DNA of 32,453 nt, from assembly GCA_019510305.1 (NCBI GenBank), contig JAEKKN010000054.1:1-32453 (forward strand), in the 5' to 3' direction. This DNA comes from Microbacterium sp. (lineage in GTDB: Bacteria > Actinomycetota > Actinomycetes > Actinomycetales > Microbacteriaceae). The stretch's first letter is position 1. Each line of letters begins with the position of its first letter. The notes under the pieces are model-generated. The model made no database searches and was not told where the DNA came from. It saw nothing but the letters and a program-made list of their open reading frames with translations. The position numbers were made by a program, and so were the translations under genes. Positions 1 through 8,106 of this stretch are shown here, piece by piece.

Positions 1-596
1 ATGTCACCTCGACCGTGCCACTCGACGAGGTCGGCGTGAACGTGGTCTGACCCGTGATGCCCGTGGCGGTGCCATCGGACTTCCTCATCAGCTCACCGGC
101 GACCGTGTACTCCTGAGCAACCGTCAGGCCCGAGTACGCGATCGTGTCGACCAGCGACCCACCGTTCCATGTGAGGACGTGATCCTCATCAGCGGCGTCG
201 ACGAGGGTCGTGCCGATCGTCGGAACAAGCAGCACTTCCTCCACCGTGACCGTCTGGTTCACGTCATCGATGTCTTTGTGCTCCGCAACAGGCGTGCCCG
301 TCGCAGTGCCACCGGAGTACAGCGTCTCGAACGCGACCAGGGCTTCACCGGCGTACCCCGTGGGAACCGTGAACGTCACCTCGACCGTGCCGTCGGATGC
401 GGTCGGCGTGAAGGTCGTCGAACCCGTGATGCCCGTGGCAGAACCATCCGACTGCACCATCAGCTCACCGGCGACCGTGTACTCCTGCCCAACCGTCAGG
501 CCCGAGTACGCGATCGTGTCGACCAAGCTGCCACCGTTCCAGACCAACGTGTGATCCTCATCAGCGGCGTCGACGAGGCTCGTCCCGATCGTCGGC
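1..596 (-). repeat. Tandem 372-bp coding repeat (VaFE repeats)
   Basis: A nearly identical block occurs twice with a 372-bp period: the segment around 195-225 recurs around 567-597, and matching continues leftward to the window edge. Each period encodes one 124-residue VaFE repeat. Near-identity at the DNA level suggests recent duplication or gene conversion, so copy number may vary between strains and may be miscounted in short-read assemblies. Confidence 0.8.
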
Positions 597-1582
597 GCTG
601 CGGCGACGACCCACGTCCCCGTCGCGCTGGCAGCCGTGGTCGCGTTCTCCGCCGTGACGAGGATCAGCGACTGGCGGTGCGACCCGGGCGTCGCTGTCGC
701 GCTGCCCTCCTCAGGCGTCGAGATGACGAGCCCGGTGCCTGAGGCGCCGTTCGCGGTGGCGGTGACCGTGGCAGACCCGGCCGTTGTGGAGTCGCGCAGA
801 TCCAGGTAGACCTGCTGGCCGTTCACGACGGCCGCAGGGTCGATCGCGCCGCCCGCCGCGTCCGTGAAGGCATGCATCGGGTTCGACGACAGCGTGACCG
901 TCGCCTGGTTCGTCGACACTGTGAAGGGTCCCACGAGGGAGCCGGCCGCTCCTGACACGGCGGGAGCGCTGACCGACACCTCGACGTCGGTGGTCGCCGG
1001 CGGCGCCGTCGCGGTGTCGGCGTTCGCTCCGTTCACCAGGTACCAGTACACCGCCGCGGAGGCGGGCGTCTCGAATGCCCAGTTGGCGTCGAACGTCAGG
1101 TCCGTGTAGCGCCAGACGGCGTACTGCGCGCCTTCGATCGCGTCGTTTGCGGCGAGGCCCGTCGCGCCGGCCGCAACCGCGAGGTCGGCGAGGCTCACGG
1201 CCGGATACGCGTGGGTGATCACCCAGTGCACCTTCGCCTGGATCACGGGATCCGTGAAGTGGTTCGAGCCGAGGTAGCTGGCGTAGTCGCCCGCGACCGC
1301 GACCGCGTCCGGACGGACGCTGATGTCGTGCTCGATACAGTAGGACCACAGGTCGGGCGTCCCGGGGTTCGCCGTGTCGGCGGGAACAGGCGAGTAGACC
1401 GGATGGATGCTCGTGCCGGGGTAGCCCACCCCCGGGCCGACCCACACCGCGTCACCGGGCTCGACGGTCGCCGCGGCGGCCGGAGCCGTGAGTGCAGCGG
1501 GAACGATGGCGGCGGCGGCGAGCAGGAGCGCGGCCGCAGCCCGCCCCATCCGCCTCGCGCGCGGCGGTTCGATCCTCTTCAT
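1..1582 (-). CDS. Thioester-domain, VaFE-repeat surface protein (N-terminal part, runs off the window)
   Basis: The ATG at 1582 opens a protein with a basic N-terminus, a long Ala/Leu-rich signal peptide (about residues 1-38, ending APAAAA), then a TQXA/thioester-type domain. Cys82 (in WSYCIEH) and Gln153 (in GAQYAVWRYTD) are in the right contexts to form the internal Cys-Gln thioester used by Gram-positive adhesins to bind host or surface amines. An Ig-like spacer follows, then from about residue 329 a 124-residue repeat beginning PTIGTSLVDAADEDH and containing the VAFETLY motif of VaFE repeats, which carry intramolecular isopeptide bonds. A second copy is cut by the window edge. More repeats and a C-terminal cell-wall anchor would be expected outside the window. 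The leader upstream has an AGAAGG-like ribosome site about 12 nt away. Domain names come from family knowledge; substrate is unknown. Confidence 0.85.
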   Translation of the reverse strand, partial: MKRIEPPRARRMGRAAAALLLAAAAIVPAALTAPAAAATVEPGDAVWVGPGVGYPGTSIHPVYSPVPADTANPGTPDLWSYCIEHDISVRPDAVAVAGDYASYLGSNHFTDPVIQAKVHWVITHAYPAVSLADLAVAAGATGLAANDAIEGAQYAVWRYTDLTFDANWAFETPASAAVYWYLVNGANADTATAPPATTDVEVSVSAPAVSGAAGSLVGPFTVSTNQATVTLSSNPMHAFTDAAGGAIDPAAVVNGQQVYLDLRDSTTAGSATVTATANGASGTGLVISTPEEGSATATPGSHRQSLILVTAENATTAASATGTWVVAAAPTIGTSLVDAADEDHTLVWNGGSLVDTIAYSGLTVGQEYTVAGELMVQSDGSATGITGSTTFTPTASDGTVEVTFTVPTGYAGEALVAFETLYSGGTATGTPVAEHKDIDDVNQTVTVEEVLLVPTIGTTLVDAADEDHVLTWNGGSLVDTIAYSGLTVAQEYTVAGELMRKSDGTATGITGQTTFTPTSSSGTVEVT

Positions 1583-1631
1583 TGTCAGTTCAGCCCTTCT
1601 CCCGTGTGCGCAGGCTCACGCCGCGCTCCCC

Positions 1632-1664
1632 CAGAAGACTCCCCGTTTCAACGGAGTCCCCTCT
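1632..1664 (-). promoter_or_regulatory. Leader hairpin upstream of the surface-protein gene
   Basis: In the 254-bp gap 1583-1836 an imperfect stem (GACTCC against GGAGTC, extended by a further few pairs past one bulged C, loop near 1645) lies about 50 bases upstream of the adhesin start. It has no U-run, so it looks more like a leader structure or weak attenuator than a terminator. I could not place a convincing promoter. The rest of this gap holds the terminator at 1781-1823 and nothing else I recognise. Confidence 0.3.
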
Positions 1665-1780
1665 GGTTCTCAGTCTGGAAGCGCGCGAGATGACTCGGCA
1701 GAAGCGCTCGATTCTCGACCTCTCTCAGGGGTCAAACCGCTCCTGGTGCGTAATGAACGCGGCACGGGCCGGATACGTGA

Positions 1781-1823
1781 AAGGCCTGACCCGGCTCCAC
1801 CCTCGGGAGTCGGGTCAGGCCTT
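1781..1823. terminator. Hairpin terminator after the NAD(P)-binding protein gene
   Basis: Perfect 13-bp arms AAGGCCTGACCCG / CGGGTCAGGCCTT surround a 17-nt centre. It lies just past the stop codon at 1837 of the leftward gene. The U-tract is short, so termination efficiency is uncertain. Confidence 0.65.
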
Positions 1824-1836
1824 CGAATCGCGGCGG

Positions 1837-2412
1837 TCAGTACCCGACCGTGAACCGCTCGCGATGGTGGTTGCCCTGCTCGATCTCATCGACCACGGCG
1901 ACCGCGAAGTCTGCGCCGGAGATGTACGACTTGCCCTCGGCGTCGCGGACGAGCACGTCGCCGCCGTCGCGGTAATGCCCGGTGCGCTCGCCCTCGGCCC
2001 ACGGACCGAACACCTCGGCGGGGTGCACGAAGAACCAGTCGAGGCCGGCATCCGTCTGGTCGAACAGGCGAGGCCCTCCGGCGGCGACGAGGCTTCCGCC
2101 GGCGCCGCCCACCACGCCGAGACGCGTGGAGGTGCCGCTGAGCAGTTCTGCGACGTCGGTCACCGCTTCGAGGGCTCTGTCCGTCATGTCGCCCCGCGGC
2201 GAGAGCGCCGAGACGACCGCATCCGCGCCGGTCAGCGTGTCCGCGAGCGGAGTGAGGTCGAGGGCCGAACCCTGCACGTACTCCGCCCCGATGACCTGGT
2301 CGGACGGGAGCGAGCGAGACACGGCGACGACCTCGTGCCCGCGGCTCACCGCCTCGGCGACGATGTGACGACCGGCATAGCCGGTCCCTCCGAGAACGAC
2401 GATGCGGGTCAT
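1837..2412 (-). CDS. NAD(P)H-binding SDR-like protein (atypical SDR)
   Basis: This 191-residue protein begins MTRIVVLGGTGYAGRHIV, a Rossmann dinucleotide-binding motif (GGTGYAG, residues 8-14) typical of atypical short-chain dehydrogenases of the NmrA/YwnB type. ALSPRGD and FVHPAEVFGPW are landmarks of the same family. There is no classical YxxxK pair, so it may act as an NAD(P)H sensor or a reductase of unknown substrate. The start is supported by an AGGAAGG ribosome site six bases upstream. It lies only 11 bases downstream of the rlmB stop and is probably co-transcribed with it. Cytosolic. The specific function is not known. Confidence 0.8.
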   Translation of the reverse strand: MTRIVVLGGTGYAGRHIVAEAVSRGHEVVAVSRSLPSDQVIGAEYVQGSALDLTPLADTLTGADAVVSALSPRGDMTDRALEAVTDVAELLSGTSTRLGVVGGAGGSLVAAGGPRLFDQTDAGLDWFFVHPAEVFGPWAEGERTGHYRDGGDVLVRDAEGKSYISGADFAVAVVDEIEQGNHHRERFTVGY

Positions 2413-2423
2413 GACGTGCCTTC

Positions 2424-3431
2424 CTACTTCTTTGCGTTGCGGACGGTGGAGACCTGATACAGCGCGACCGAGGTGGCGATGCCGGCGTTCAGCGACTCGG
2501 TCGCCGCGGAGATCGGGATCGACACGATCTGATCGCAGGTCTCGGCGACGAGACGCGAGAGCCCCTTGCCCTCGGAACCCGTGACGATCACGACAGGACG
2601 ATCGGCGAGCTGCAGCTCGGGCAGGAGCACATCGCCGTCGCCGTCGAGCCCCAGGACGAACACGCCCTGCTTCTTGAACTCCTTGAGCTGCGTGGTGAGG
2701 TTCACGGCCAGCGCCACCGGAACTCGCGCTGCTGCGCCGGCACTGGTCTTCCACGCTGCCGAGTTCACGCCCGCCGAACGACGCTGCGGCAGGATGATCC
2801 CGTGTCCGCCGAAGGCGGCCGTCGAGCGGATGATCGCACCGAGATTGCGGGGGTCCGTGATGCCGTCGAGTGCGACGAACAGAGGCACCTGGCCCTTGTC
2901 GATGACCGCTTCGAGCAGGTCCTGCGGGTGCGCGTACTCGTACGGCGGCACCTTGATGGCTACGCCCTGGTGCACGCCGTCGAACCCCGCCATGCGGTCG
3001 AGCTCCTGACGGGTGACCTCGAGCACGGGGATGCCGCGGTGCGTCGCGATCGCGAGCATCTCCTTGGTGCGGTCGTCCATCTCCACGCGCTGAGCGATGT
3101 AGAACGCGGTTGCGGGGATCTTCGCGCGAAGCGCCTCGAGCACCGAGTTTCGGCCCGTGACGATCTCGGTGTCCGTGGTGTTGTCTTTCGCCCGAGCCGA
3201 GCGGTTCGGGTTGCCGCCCGAGTTCCGCTGCTGACCCGGCCTGCCCTTGCCGCCGGCGGCGGCGAAGCGCTCGGCTGCGGCCTTGCGCTTGCCGGCCGGG
3301 TGCCAGGCGCGGTCCTCCGCCTTCGGAGTCGGTCCGCGTCCCTCGAGCGCCTTGCGTCCGAGTCCACCGGTGCCCTTGCTGGGCCCCTTCTTCTTGCCCT
3401 TGCCCGCTGAGGGGTTGCCTGGCTTAGCCAT
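2424..3431 (-). CDS. rlmB: 23S rRNA (guanosine-2'-O)-methyltransferase, RlmB/TrmH family
   Basis: A 335-residue SpoU/TrmH-family SAM-dependent 2'-O-methyltransferase. Residues 1-80 form a very basic Lys/Gly/Arg-rich extension, as in many actinobacterial homologues. The substrate-binding domain begins near ETD-like residues 88-92 (IVTGRNSVLEAL). The three catalytic motifs are visible: NLGAIIRS (196-203), VTGSEGKGL (283-291) and IPISAATESLNAG (305-317). RlmB methylates G2251 in E. coli 23S rRNA, but closely related paralogues modify other sites, so the target is inferred. GGAG precedes the ATG at 3431. The start overlaps the cysS stop by eight bases, so the two are translationally coupled, an arrangement common in Actinobacteria. 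Confidence 0.88.
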   Translation of the reverse strand: MAKPGNPSAGKGKKKGPSKGTGGLGRKALEGRGPTPKAEDRAWHPAGKRKAAAERFAAAGGKGRPGQQRNSGGNPNRSARAKDNTTDTEIVTGRNSVLEALRAKIPATAFYIAQRVEMDDRTKEMLAIATHRGIPVLEVTRQELDRMAGFDGVHQGVAIKVPPYEYAHPQDLLEAVIDKGQVPLFVALDGITDPRNLGAIIRSTAAFGGHGIILPQRRSAGVNSAAWKTSAGAAARVPVALAVNLTTQLKEFKKQGVFVLGLDGDGDVLLPELQLADRPVVIVTGSEGKGLSRLVAETCDQIVSIPISAATESLNAGIATSVALYQVSTVRNAKK

Positions 3432-4863
3432 CGATACTCCAATGAGTTCCGGCCGGAGTGTCCTCCAGCGTGATTCCTGCGGCGGCGATCGCGTCACGGA
3501 TGCGATCCGCCGCCGCCCAGTCCTTGTCAGCGCGCGCCTGCGCACGCTGGGTGATCATCGTCTGCACGAGAGCGTCGAGAGCGGATGCCGCAGCCCCCTC
3601 GTTCTCGGCTCCCTCTGGCCCATCGTCCAGGCCGAGCACGCCGACCATCGCGCGTACTTCATACAGCGCCCGCTCGGCGGCCGCATCGTCTCCGTCGTCG
3701 ATCGCCTGGTTGCCGCTTCGGACGCGGTCGTGCAGCACAGCGAGGGCCTGCGGCACTCCGAGGTCGTCATCCATCGCGCGACCGAACTCCTCGGGGAGCA
3801 GGGGGATGTACTCCCACTCCTCCGCGGGCGCCTCGAACCGGGCGCGCCGATCCTCGTTCCGGTCGGAGGCTCGTTCCGCGCGCTCGAGGAAGGTCCGGAT
3901 GCGGCCCAGTGCGGCCTCCGCCTCCGCCCACGACGACTCGGTGAGGTCGAGGCTCGAACGGTAGTGCGCGGCAGCGAGCGCGTAACGCACGACCTGCGGA
4001 TCGTGCGCATTCAGCACGTCTGCGGCGAGGGTGAAGTTGCCGATCGATTTCGACATCTTCTGCCCGCCGACGGTGACCAACCCGTTGTGCACCCAGTACT
4101 GCGCGAAGCCGTCGCCGGCAGCGCTCGACTGGGCGAGCTCGTTCTCGTGGTGCGGGAAGCGCAGGTCGAGACCCCCGCCGTGGATGTCGAACTCCGCACC
4201 GAGGTAGCGCTTGGCCATCGCCGAGCACTCGATGTGCCAACCCGGGCGGCCCGTGCCCCACGGCGAGCGCCAGGCGGCGTCGGCCGGCTCATCCGCCTTG
4301 GCGCCCTTCCAGAGAGCGAAGTCCTGCGGGTTGCGCTTGGCACGGGGATCGGCGTCTTCCGCCGGTTCCATCGCATCGATGGACTGGTGCGTCAGCGAGC
4401 CGTACTCCGGCCATGAACGCACGTCGAAGTACACGTCGCCCGAGCCGTCCGACGCGGGATAGGCATGGCCGCGCTCGATGAGCGTCGTGATGATCTCCTG
4501 CATCTGCGGCACCGAGGCGGTTGCCCGCGGCTCATAGGTCGGCGGAAGGATGCCCACGGCGGCATATGCCGCCGTGAACTCCTGCTCGATCCGGTAGGCC
4601 AGCGCCCACCATGGTTCGTCGGGGGTCGCGTTCGCCAGGGTCTTGTCGTCGATGTCCGTGACGTTGCGCACGAATGTGACGCGTCCGTACCGCAGAGCGA
4701 GCCAGCGCCGGAGAAGATCGAAGCTCAGCGCCGCCCGCACGTGGCCGATATGCGGGCCGGACTGCACGGTGGGTCCGCACACGTACATCGTGATGTTCTC
4801 GGGGTCGAGAGGCACGAAGTCGCGCAGGGTCGCAGCGCGGGTGTCGTAGAGGCGGAGTGTCAC
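3424..4863 (-). CDS. cysS: Cysteinyl-tRNA synthetase
   Basis: A 479-residue class I aminoacyl-tRNA synthetase that charges tRNA-Cys. HIGH is at residues 38-41 and KMSKS at 269-273. The zinc ligands expected for CysRS are Cys29 (in VCGPT), Cys213 (in HIECSAM), His238 and Glu242 (in FPHHENE). Length is normal, and TDIDDK near 70-74 is also conserved. The start is a GTG at 4863. A TAGTCT -10 hexamer (4870-4875) lies exactly six bases upstream, so the mRNA is probably leaderless. It heads a run with rlmB and the NAD(P)-binding gene. MshC is a paralogue in mycothiol synthesis, but it is shorter and this length and context favour CysS. Confidence 0.95.
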   Translation of the reverse strand: MTLRLYDTRAATLRDFVPLDPENITMYVCGPTVQSGPHIGHVRAALSFDLLRRWLALRYGRVTFVRNVTDIDDKTLANATPDEPWWALAYRIEQEFTAAYAAVGILPPTYEPRATASVPQMQEIITTLIERGHAYPASDGSGDVYFDVRSWPEYGSLTHQSIDAMEPAEDADPRAKRNPQDFALWKGAKADEPADAAWRSPWGTGRPGWHIECSAMAKRYLGAEFDIHGGGLDLRFPHHENELAQSSAAGDGFAQYWVHNGLVTVGGQKMSKSIGNFTLAADVLNAHDPQVVRYALAAAHYRSSLDLTESSWAEAEAALGRIRTFLERAERASDRNEDRRARFEAPAEEWEYIPLLPEEFGRAMDDDLGVPQALAVLHDRVRSGNQAIDDGDDAAAERALYEVRAMVGVLGLDDGPEGAENEGAAASALDALVQTMITQRAQARADKDWAAADRIRDAIAAAGITLEDTPAGTHWSIDG

Positions 4864-4938
4864 TGCTCAAGACTACCGGGCGACCGCCCGCGAAGCCTGG
4901 GCACGCCGCTTTGCTACGCACCCGGGTCGTGTGCGTGC

Positions 4939-5529
4939 TCAGTCGACCGGAAGGACACGTCCGGTCTGCACGCCGAGGACGCTCTTCGCGTACGCCTGAC
5001 CTACCCTGTGCGAGGACACCGGGATGAAGCCGGGGAACGAGGAATGATACGACGGCGCATCCGCCAGCACAGAGGGGCTGACGGCGTTGATGCGGATGCC
5101 GCGCGGCAGCTCAGGAGCTGCTCCGAGGACGAATGCCTCGAGCGCGCCGTTGGCGAGAGAAGCGGCGGCCCCTGTGGCGATCGGCTCCCTCGCGAGGATG
5201 CCGCTGGTCAGAGTGAAGGACCCGCCGTCGCGGACGTGGGGCGTCCCGATCCGCACGATGTCGAGCTGCGAGAGCACCTTGCCGCGGAACGCCGACTCGT
5301 ACGCGTCGCGCCCGAGCTCGGCCAGCGGTGCGAACGGCACGCTCCCGACGGCGGCGATGACGGCGTCGACGGTGCCGACCTCGGCGAACAGGCGCTCGAT
5401 CGACGCGGGATCCGTCACGTCGACCTGCGTCCGGCCGCTGCGGGACGCGGCGACGATCTCGTGCCCTTCCAGCGCGGCGGCCGCCGCCCGCCCGACGTGT
5501 CCTGTCGCTCCGATGATGAGGATCTTCAA
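4939..5529 (-). CDS. Short-chain dehydrogenase-like NAD(P)-binding protein
   Basis: A 196-residue compact Rossmann protein. It starts KILIIGATGHVGRAAAAAL, with the dinucleotide motif GATGHVG. An acidic turn VDVTDPASIERLF and AAVGSVPFAPLAELGRDAYE follow, then TLTSGILARE and the closing RINAVSPSVL, which is the SDR family's NxxPG-like signature. The usual YxxxK motif is not evident, as in the short SDRs annotated in many bacteria. I chose the TTG at 5529 because GAAGGAG sits five bases upstream; in-frame starts further up lack such a site. The gene stands between ispDF and cysS with about 75 bases on each side. Substrate unknown. Confidence 0.78.
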   Translation of the reverse strand: MKILIIGATGHVGRAAAAALEGHEIVAASRSGRTQVDVTDPASIERLFAEVGTVDAVIAAVGSVPFAPLAELGRDAYESAFRGKVLSQLDIVRIGTPHVRDGGSFTLTSGILAREPIATGAAASLANGALEAFVLGAAPELPRGIRINAVSPSVLADAPSYHSSFPGFIPVSSHRVGQAYAKSVLGVQTGRVLPVD

Positions 5530-5607
5530 CTCGACTCCTTCTTCCGTGGTCACCCCATCAGGCAACGAGGCGACACGGCGGGGCATTCCCGCGAGGCGAC
5601 GTCGAGG

Positions 5608-6789
5608 TCAGACGGGGACGACCATCGCGATCGCGGTGACCGAGATCCCTTCGCCCCGACCGGTGAAACCCAATCCGTCGGTCGTCGTGGCCGTGACCGA
5701 CACCGGCGCTCCGAGTATCTGGGTCAGCACGGCCTGCGCCTCAGTCCGCCGCGGGCTGAACTTGGGCCGGTTCCCCTGGAACTGCGCGGATACGTTGCCG
5801 ATCGCGAAGCCGTTCTCGGCGAGGATCTCCCGAGTGCGGGCGAGGAAGACGGATGCATGTGCACCGGCGTACTCGGGGTGGGCAGTGCCGAAATGCTCGC
5901 CGATGTCGCCGAGACCCGCCGCTCCCAGCAGCGCATCGACGATCGCGTGGGCCACGGCGTCGCCGTCGGAGTGTCCCGACAGGGGCTGCTCCCCCGGCCA
6001 TTCGAGGCCGGCCAGCCACAGATTCCCCTCGCCGCCGAAGGCATGCACGTCGGTGCCGATGCCCACGCGCGGCAGCGCGGGAGCGAGAGCAGCGGCGGAC
6101 GCGGCGAGCAGGTGCCGCGCGCGCTCGAGATCGGACTGCGTGGTGATCTTGAACCCGCGCTCGGAGCCGGGGATCCGCTGCACCGGGTGCCCTGCCGCGG
6201 CGAAGAGTGCTGCATCGTCGGTGTATTCGACACCCGCTTCGCCCGCCGCCGCGTACGCCGACTCGAGAAGCGCGCGCGGGAACCCCTGCGGGGTCTGCGC
6301 GGCTGCCAGCTCGGCACGGTCGACGGCGGCGACGATGGCCTCGCCGTCGACCCGCTTCAGAGTGTCGACGACCGGGAGCATGGGGAGCACGCCGGTGGCG
6401 TCGTCGACCGCGTCGACGACGGCGTCGATCACGGCGGGCGGGGTGAGCGCCCTGGCGGCGTCGTGCACGAGCACCGTGTCGATGTCGCCCCACAGCGCGG
6501 TGATCCCGGCCTTCACCGACTCCTGCCGAGTCGCACCGCCCGTGACGACACGGGCGAGATCGGCGCGGTCACCCGCGGCCGCGCGCAGATCGCTCTCGGC
6601 CTGCCCTTCGAATCCGGACGGGGCGACGACGACGACCTGCATGGGCGCCGCGGCGAACACGCCATCGAGCGCATGGCGCAGGATCGAGCGGGCGTCGATG
6701 CCTACGAACGCCTTGGGCGCTCCGCCGGCCAGGCGGGTGCCGGACCCGGCGGCGACGACGATGATCGCGGTGTGCGGAACGGGAAGCAT
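5608..6789 (-). CDS. ispDF: Bifunctional IspD/IspF (MEP isoprenoid pathway)
   Basis: One chain joins two non-consecutive enzymes of the methylerythritol phosphate pathway. Residues 1-230 are the cytidylyltransferase IspD: IVVAAGSGTRL nucleotide motif, VLVHDAARAL, and AAAQTPQGFPR. Residues about 240-393 are the cyclodiphosphate synthase IspF: GIGTDVHAFG with the metal ligands Asp and His, SGHSDGDAVAHAI, and the closing TATTTDGLGFTGRGEGI. IspDF fusions are known in alpha- and epsilon-proteobacteria and in some actinobacteria. I chose the ATG at 6789 because TAGCGT (6796-6801) lies exactly six bases upstream, implying a leaderless mRNA. A GTG two codons earlier is less likely. carD precedes it, as in many actinobacteria. 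Confidence 0.95.
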   Translation of the reverse strand: MLPVPHTAIIVVAAGSGTRLAGGAPKAFVGIDARSILRHALDGVFAAAPMQVVVVAPSGFEGQAESDLRAAAGDRADLARVVTGGATRQESVKAGITALWGDIDTVLVHDAARALTPPAVIDAVVDAVDDATGVLPMLPVVDTLKRVDGEAIVAAVDRAELAAAQTPQGFPRALLESAYAAAGEAGVEYTDDAALFAAAGHPVQRIPGSERGFKITTQSDLERARHLLAASAAALAPALPRVGIGTDVHAFGGEGNLWLAGLEWPGEQPLSGHSDGDAVAHAIVDALLGAAGLGDIGEHFGTAHPEYAGAHASVFLARTREILAENGFAIGNVSAQFQGNRPKFSPRRTEAQAVLTQILGAPVSVTATTTDGLGFTGRGEGISVTAIAMVVPV

Positions 6790-6812
6790 GCACACACGCT
6801 ACCGGGCGCACG

Positions 6813-6843
6813 AAAAAGGCGGATGCCGAAGCATCCGCCTTCT
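6813..6843 (-). terminator. carD terminator
   Basis: Arms AAGGCGGATGC / GCATCCGCCTT enclose a CGAA loop. Read on the minus strand, the stem is followed by a run of Ts. It lies between the carD stop (6874) and the ispDF start, and the ispDF -10 hexamer lies just downstream, so ispDF has its own promoter. Confidence 0.85.
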
Positions 6844-6873
6844 CCAGGATCTTGAGCTCTCAGCGCGCGGCGC

Positions 6874-7356
6874 TCAGGAAGCGAGGACCTCGTCGAGCAG
6901 TGCGCCCGCCTTGTCCTCGTCGATCTTCTCGGCGAGAGCCAGCTCGGAGATGAGGATCTGGCGAGCCTTCGCCAGCATCCGCTTCTCACCCGCGGACAGG
7001 CCGCGGTCCTGGTCACGACGCCAGAGGTCGCGGACGACCTCGCTCACCTTGATGACATCGCCCGAGGCGAGCTTCTCAAGGTTCGCCTTGTAGCGACGCG
7101 ACCAGTTGGTGGGCTCCTCGGTGAACGGCGCACGCAGAACCTCGAAGACGTGATCGAGGCCCTCCTTGCCGATCACATCGCGAACGCCGACCAGGTCGAC
7201 GTTCTCGGCCGGAACCTCGATGATCAGATCGCCCTGGGTGACGTTGAGCTTCAGATACTTCTTCGCCTCGCCCTTGATGATGCGCTCCTTGACCTCGATG
7301 ATGGTCGCAGCGCCATGGTGCGGATAGACGACTGTTTCGCCAACCTCAAAAAGCAT
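6874..7356 (-). CDS. carD: CarD-family RNA polymerase-binding transcription regulator
   Basis: A 160-residue protein starting [20 protein letters not shown], which is the CarD/TRCF RNA-polymerase-interaction domain. A helical DNA-binding domain follows with [35 protein letters not shown] and [13 protein letters not shown]. In mycobacteria CarD binds the RNA polymerase beta subunit and stabilises open complexes at rRNA and many other promoters; it is essential there. Length matches mycobacterial CarD. The ATG at 7356 is preceded by AAAGGAC. A TATCCT -10 is at 7383-7388 and a strong terminator follows the gene. Transcribed away from the lipoprotein gene at 7491. Confidence 0.95.
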   Translation of the reverse strand: MLFEVGETVVYPHHGAATIIEVKERIIKGEAKKYLKLNVTQGDLIIEVPAENVDLVGVRDVIGKEGLDHVFEVLRAPFTEEPTNWSRRYKANLEKLASGDVIKVSEVVRDLWRRDQDRGLSAGEKRMLAKARQILISELALAEKIDEDKAGALLDEVLAS

Positions 7357-7382
7357 AAAAACGTGTCCTTTCGGCAACCTCA

Positions 7383-7388
7383 AGGATA
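7383..7388 (-). promoter_or_regulatory. Predicted carD -10 element
   Basis: TATCCT on the minus strand, about 26 bases upstream of the carD ATG, with the ribosome site AAAGGA between them. No good -35 is visible. Confidence 0.5.
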
Positions 7389-7449
7389 CCACAGGGGATA
7401 TGCGCTAAGGTTCGCGCCCCTGCGTCCGGGAGTCGCGCGCCCGTACCCA

Positions 7450-7455
7450 TAGAAT
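7450..7455 (+). promoter_or_regulatory. Predicted -10 element of the lipoprotein gene
   Basis: TAGAAT on the plus strand, 35 bases upstream of the GTG at 7491. The strong ribosome site AGGAGG is at 7481-7486. Confidence 0.5.
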
Positions 7456-7490
7456 GGATGCGGATATCCCGCCGGACCTCAGGAGGACCA

Positions 7491-8030
7491 GTGAATTCGC
7501 GCCTCATCGCAGCTGCTGCCGTCAGCGCCCTCGTGCTGCTGGGCACGACCGGATGCACTTTCATCTCGCCCCAGGCGACGACGATCAACTACTCGGCGTC
7601 CGACGGCGTGAACGTCTCCGATGAATCCGGCCCTGTCGTCGTCCGCAACGCGTTCATCGTCGCGAACGAAGACGGCTCTGTGGGCAACTTCGTCGCCGCG
7701 ATCGTGAACCCCAGCGACGAGAAGGCCACCCTCACGATCACGGTCGAGGGCATCGACCCGATGGCCGTGACGGTGCCCGCAGGCGGAACCGTGAGCCTCG
7801 GCGCCGACGAGGCTCCGCTGCGTCTCGTCGATCTCGACACGATGCCTGGCGCCACGGTCGAGGTGCACTTCCAGTCGGGTGACAGCTCGGGCGTGAAGGC
7901 CAGCGTCCCCGTGCTCGACGGCGCCCTCCCCTACTACGCCGATCTGGTGCCGTCGGAGGAGAAGCCGAAGCCCACGGCCACGCCGGAACCGACTCCGACC
8001 GACACCGCAGCTCCCGCGCCGTCGAACTGA
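7491..8030 (+). CDS. Exported lipoprotein of unknown function
   Basis: A 179-residue protein with a GTG start placed by AGGAGG four bases upstream. The N-terminus MNSRLIAAAAVSALVLLGTTGC is a lipoprotein signal; Cys22 would be lipidated. The mature part looks like a beta-sandwich (VRNAFIVANEDGSVGNFVAAIVNPSDEKATLTI), similar in feel to copper-chaperone or DUF461-type folds, but no metal-binding Met/His cluster is visible. The C-terminus is a Pro/Thr-rich tail. The gene sits between carD and regX3, an arrangement I recall from other Microbacteriaceae. Convergent with regX3 across a hairpin. No function assigned. Confidence 0.85.
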   Translation: MNSRLIAAAAVSALVLLGTTGCTFISPQATTINYSASDGVNVSDESGPVVVRNAFIVANEDGSVGNFVAAIVNPSDEKATLTITVEGIDPMAVTVPAGGTVSLGADEAPLRLVDLDTMPGATVEVHFQSGDSSGVKASVPVLDGALPYYADLVPSEEKPKPTATPEPTPTDTAAPAPSN

Positions 8031-8041
8031 CCTCATACGAA

Positions 8042-8076
8042 GAAGGCCGGCACCCCGAGGGGTGCTGGCCTTCTTC
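8042..8076. terminator. Bidirectional terminator between the lipoprotein gene and regX3
   Basis: Arms of 15 bases (GAAGGCCGGCACCCC / GGGGTGCTGGCCTTC, one G-U pair) with a very short loop and a following TTCTT. It lies between two convergent genes and probably serves both. Confidence 0.8.
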
Positions 8077-8106
8077 ACGTGCGGCCTCCGGGCCGGCCTG
8101 GAGGGG

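Noticed and set aside
5087..7093. Long plus-strand reading frames opposite ispDF, carD and the SDR-like gene
   Set aside because: Long antisense frames are usual in high-GC DNA; those here are Arg/Ser/Ala-rich, have no recognisable domains and mirror strongly supported genes.
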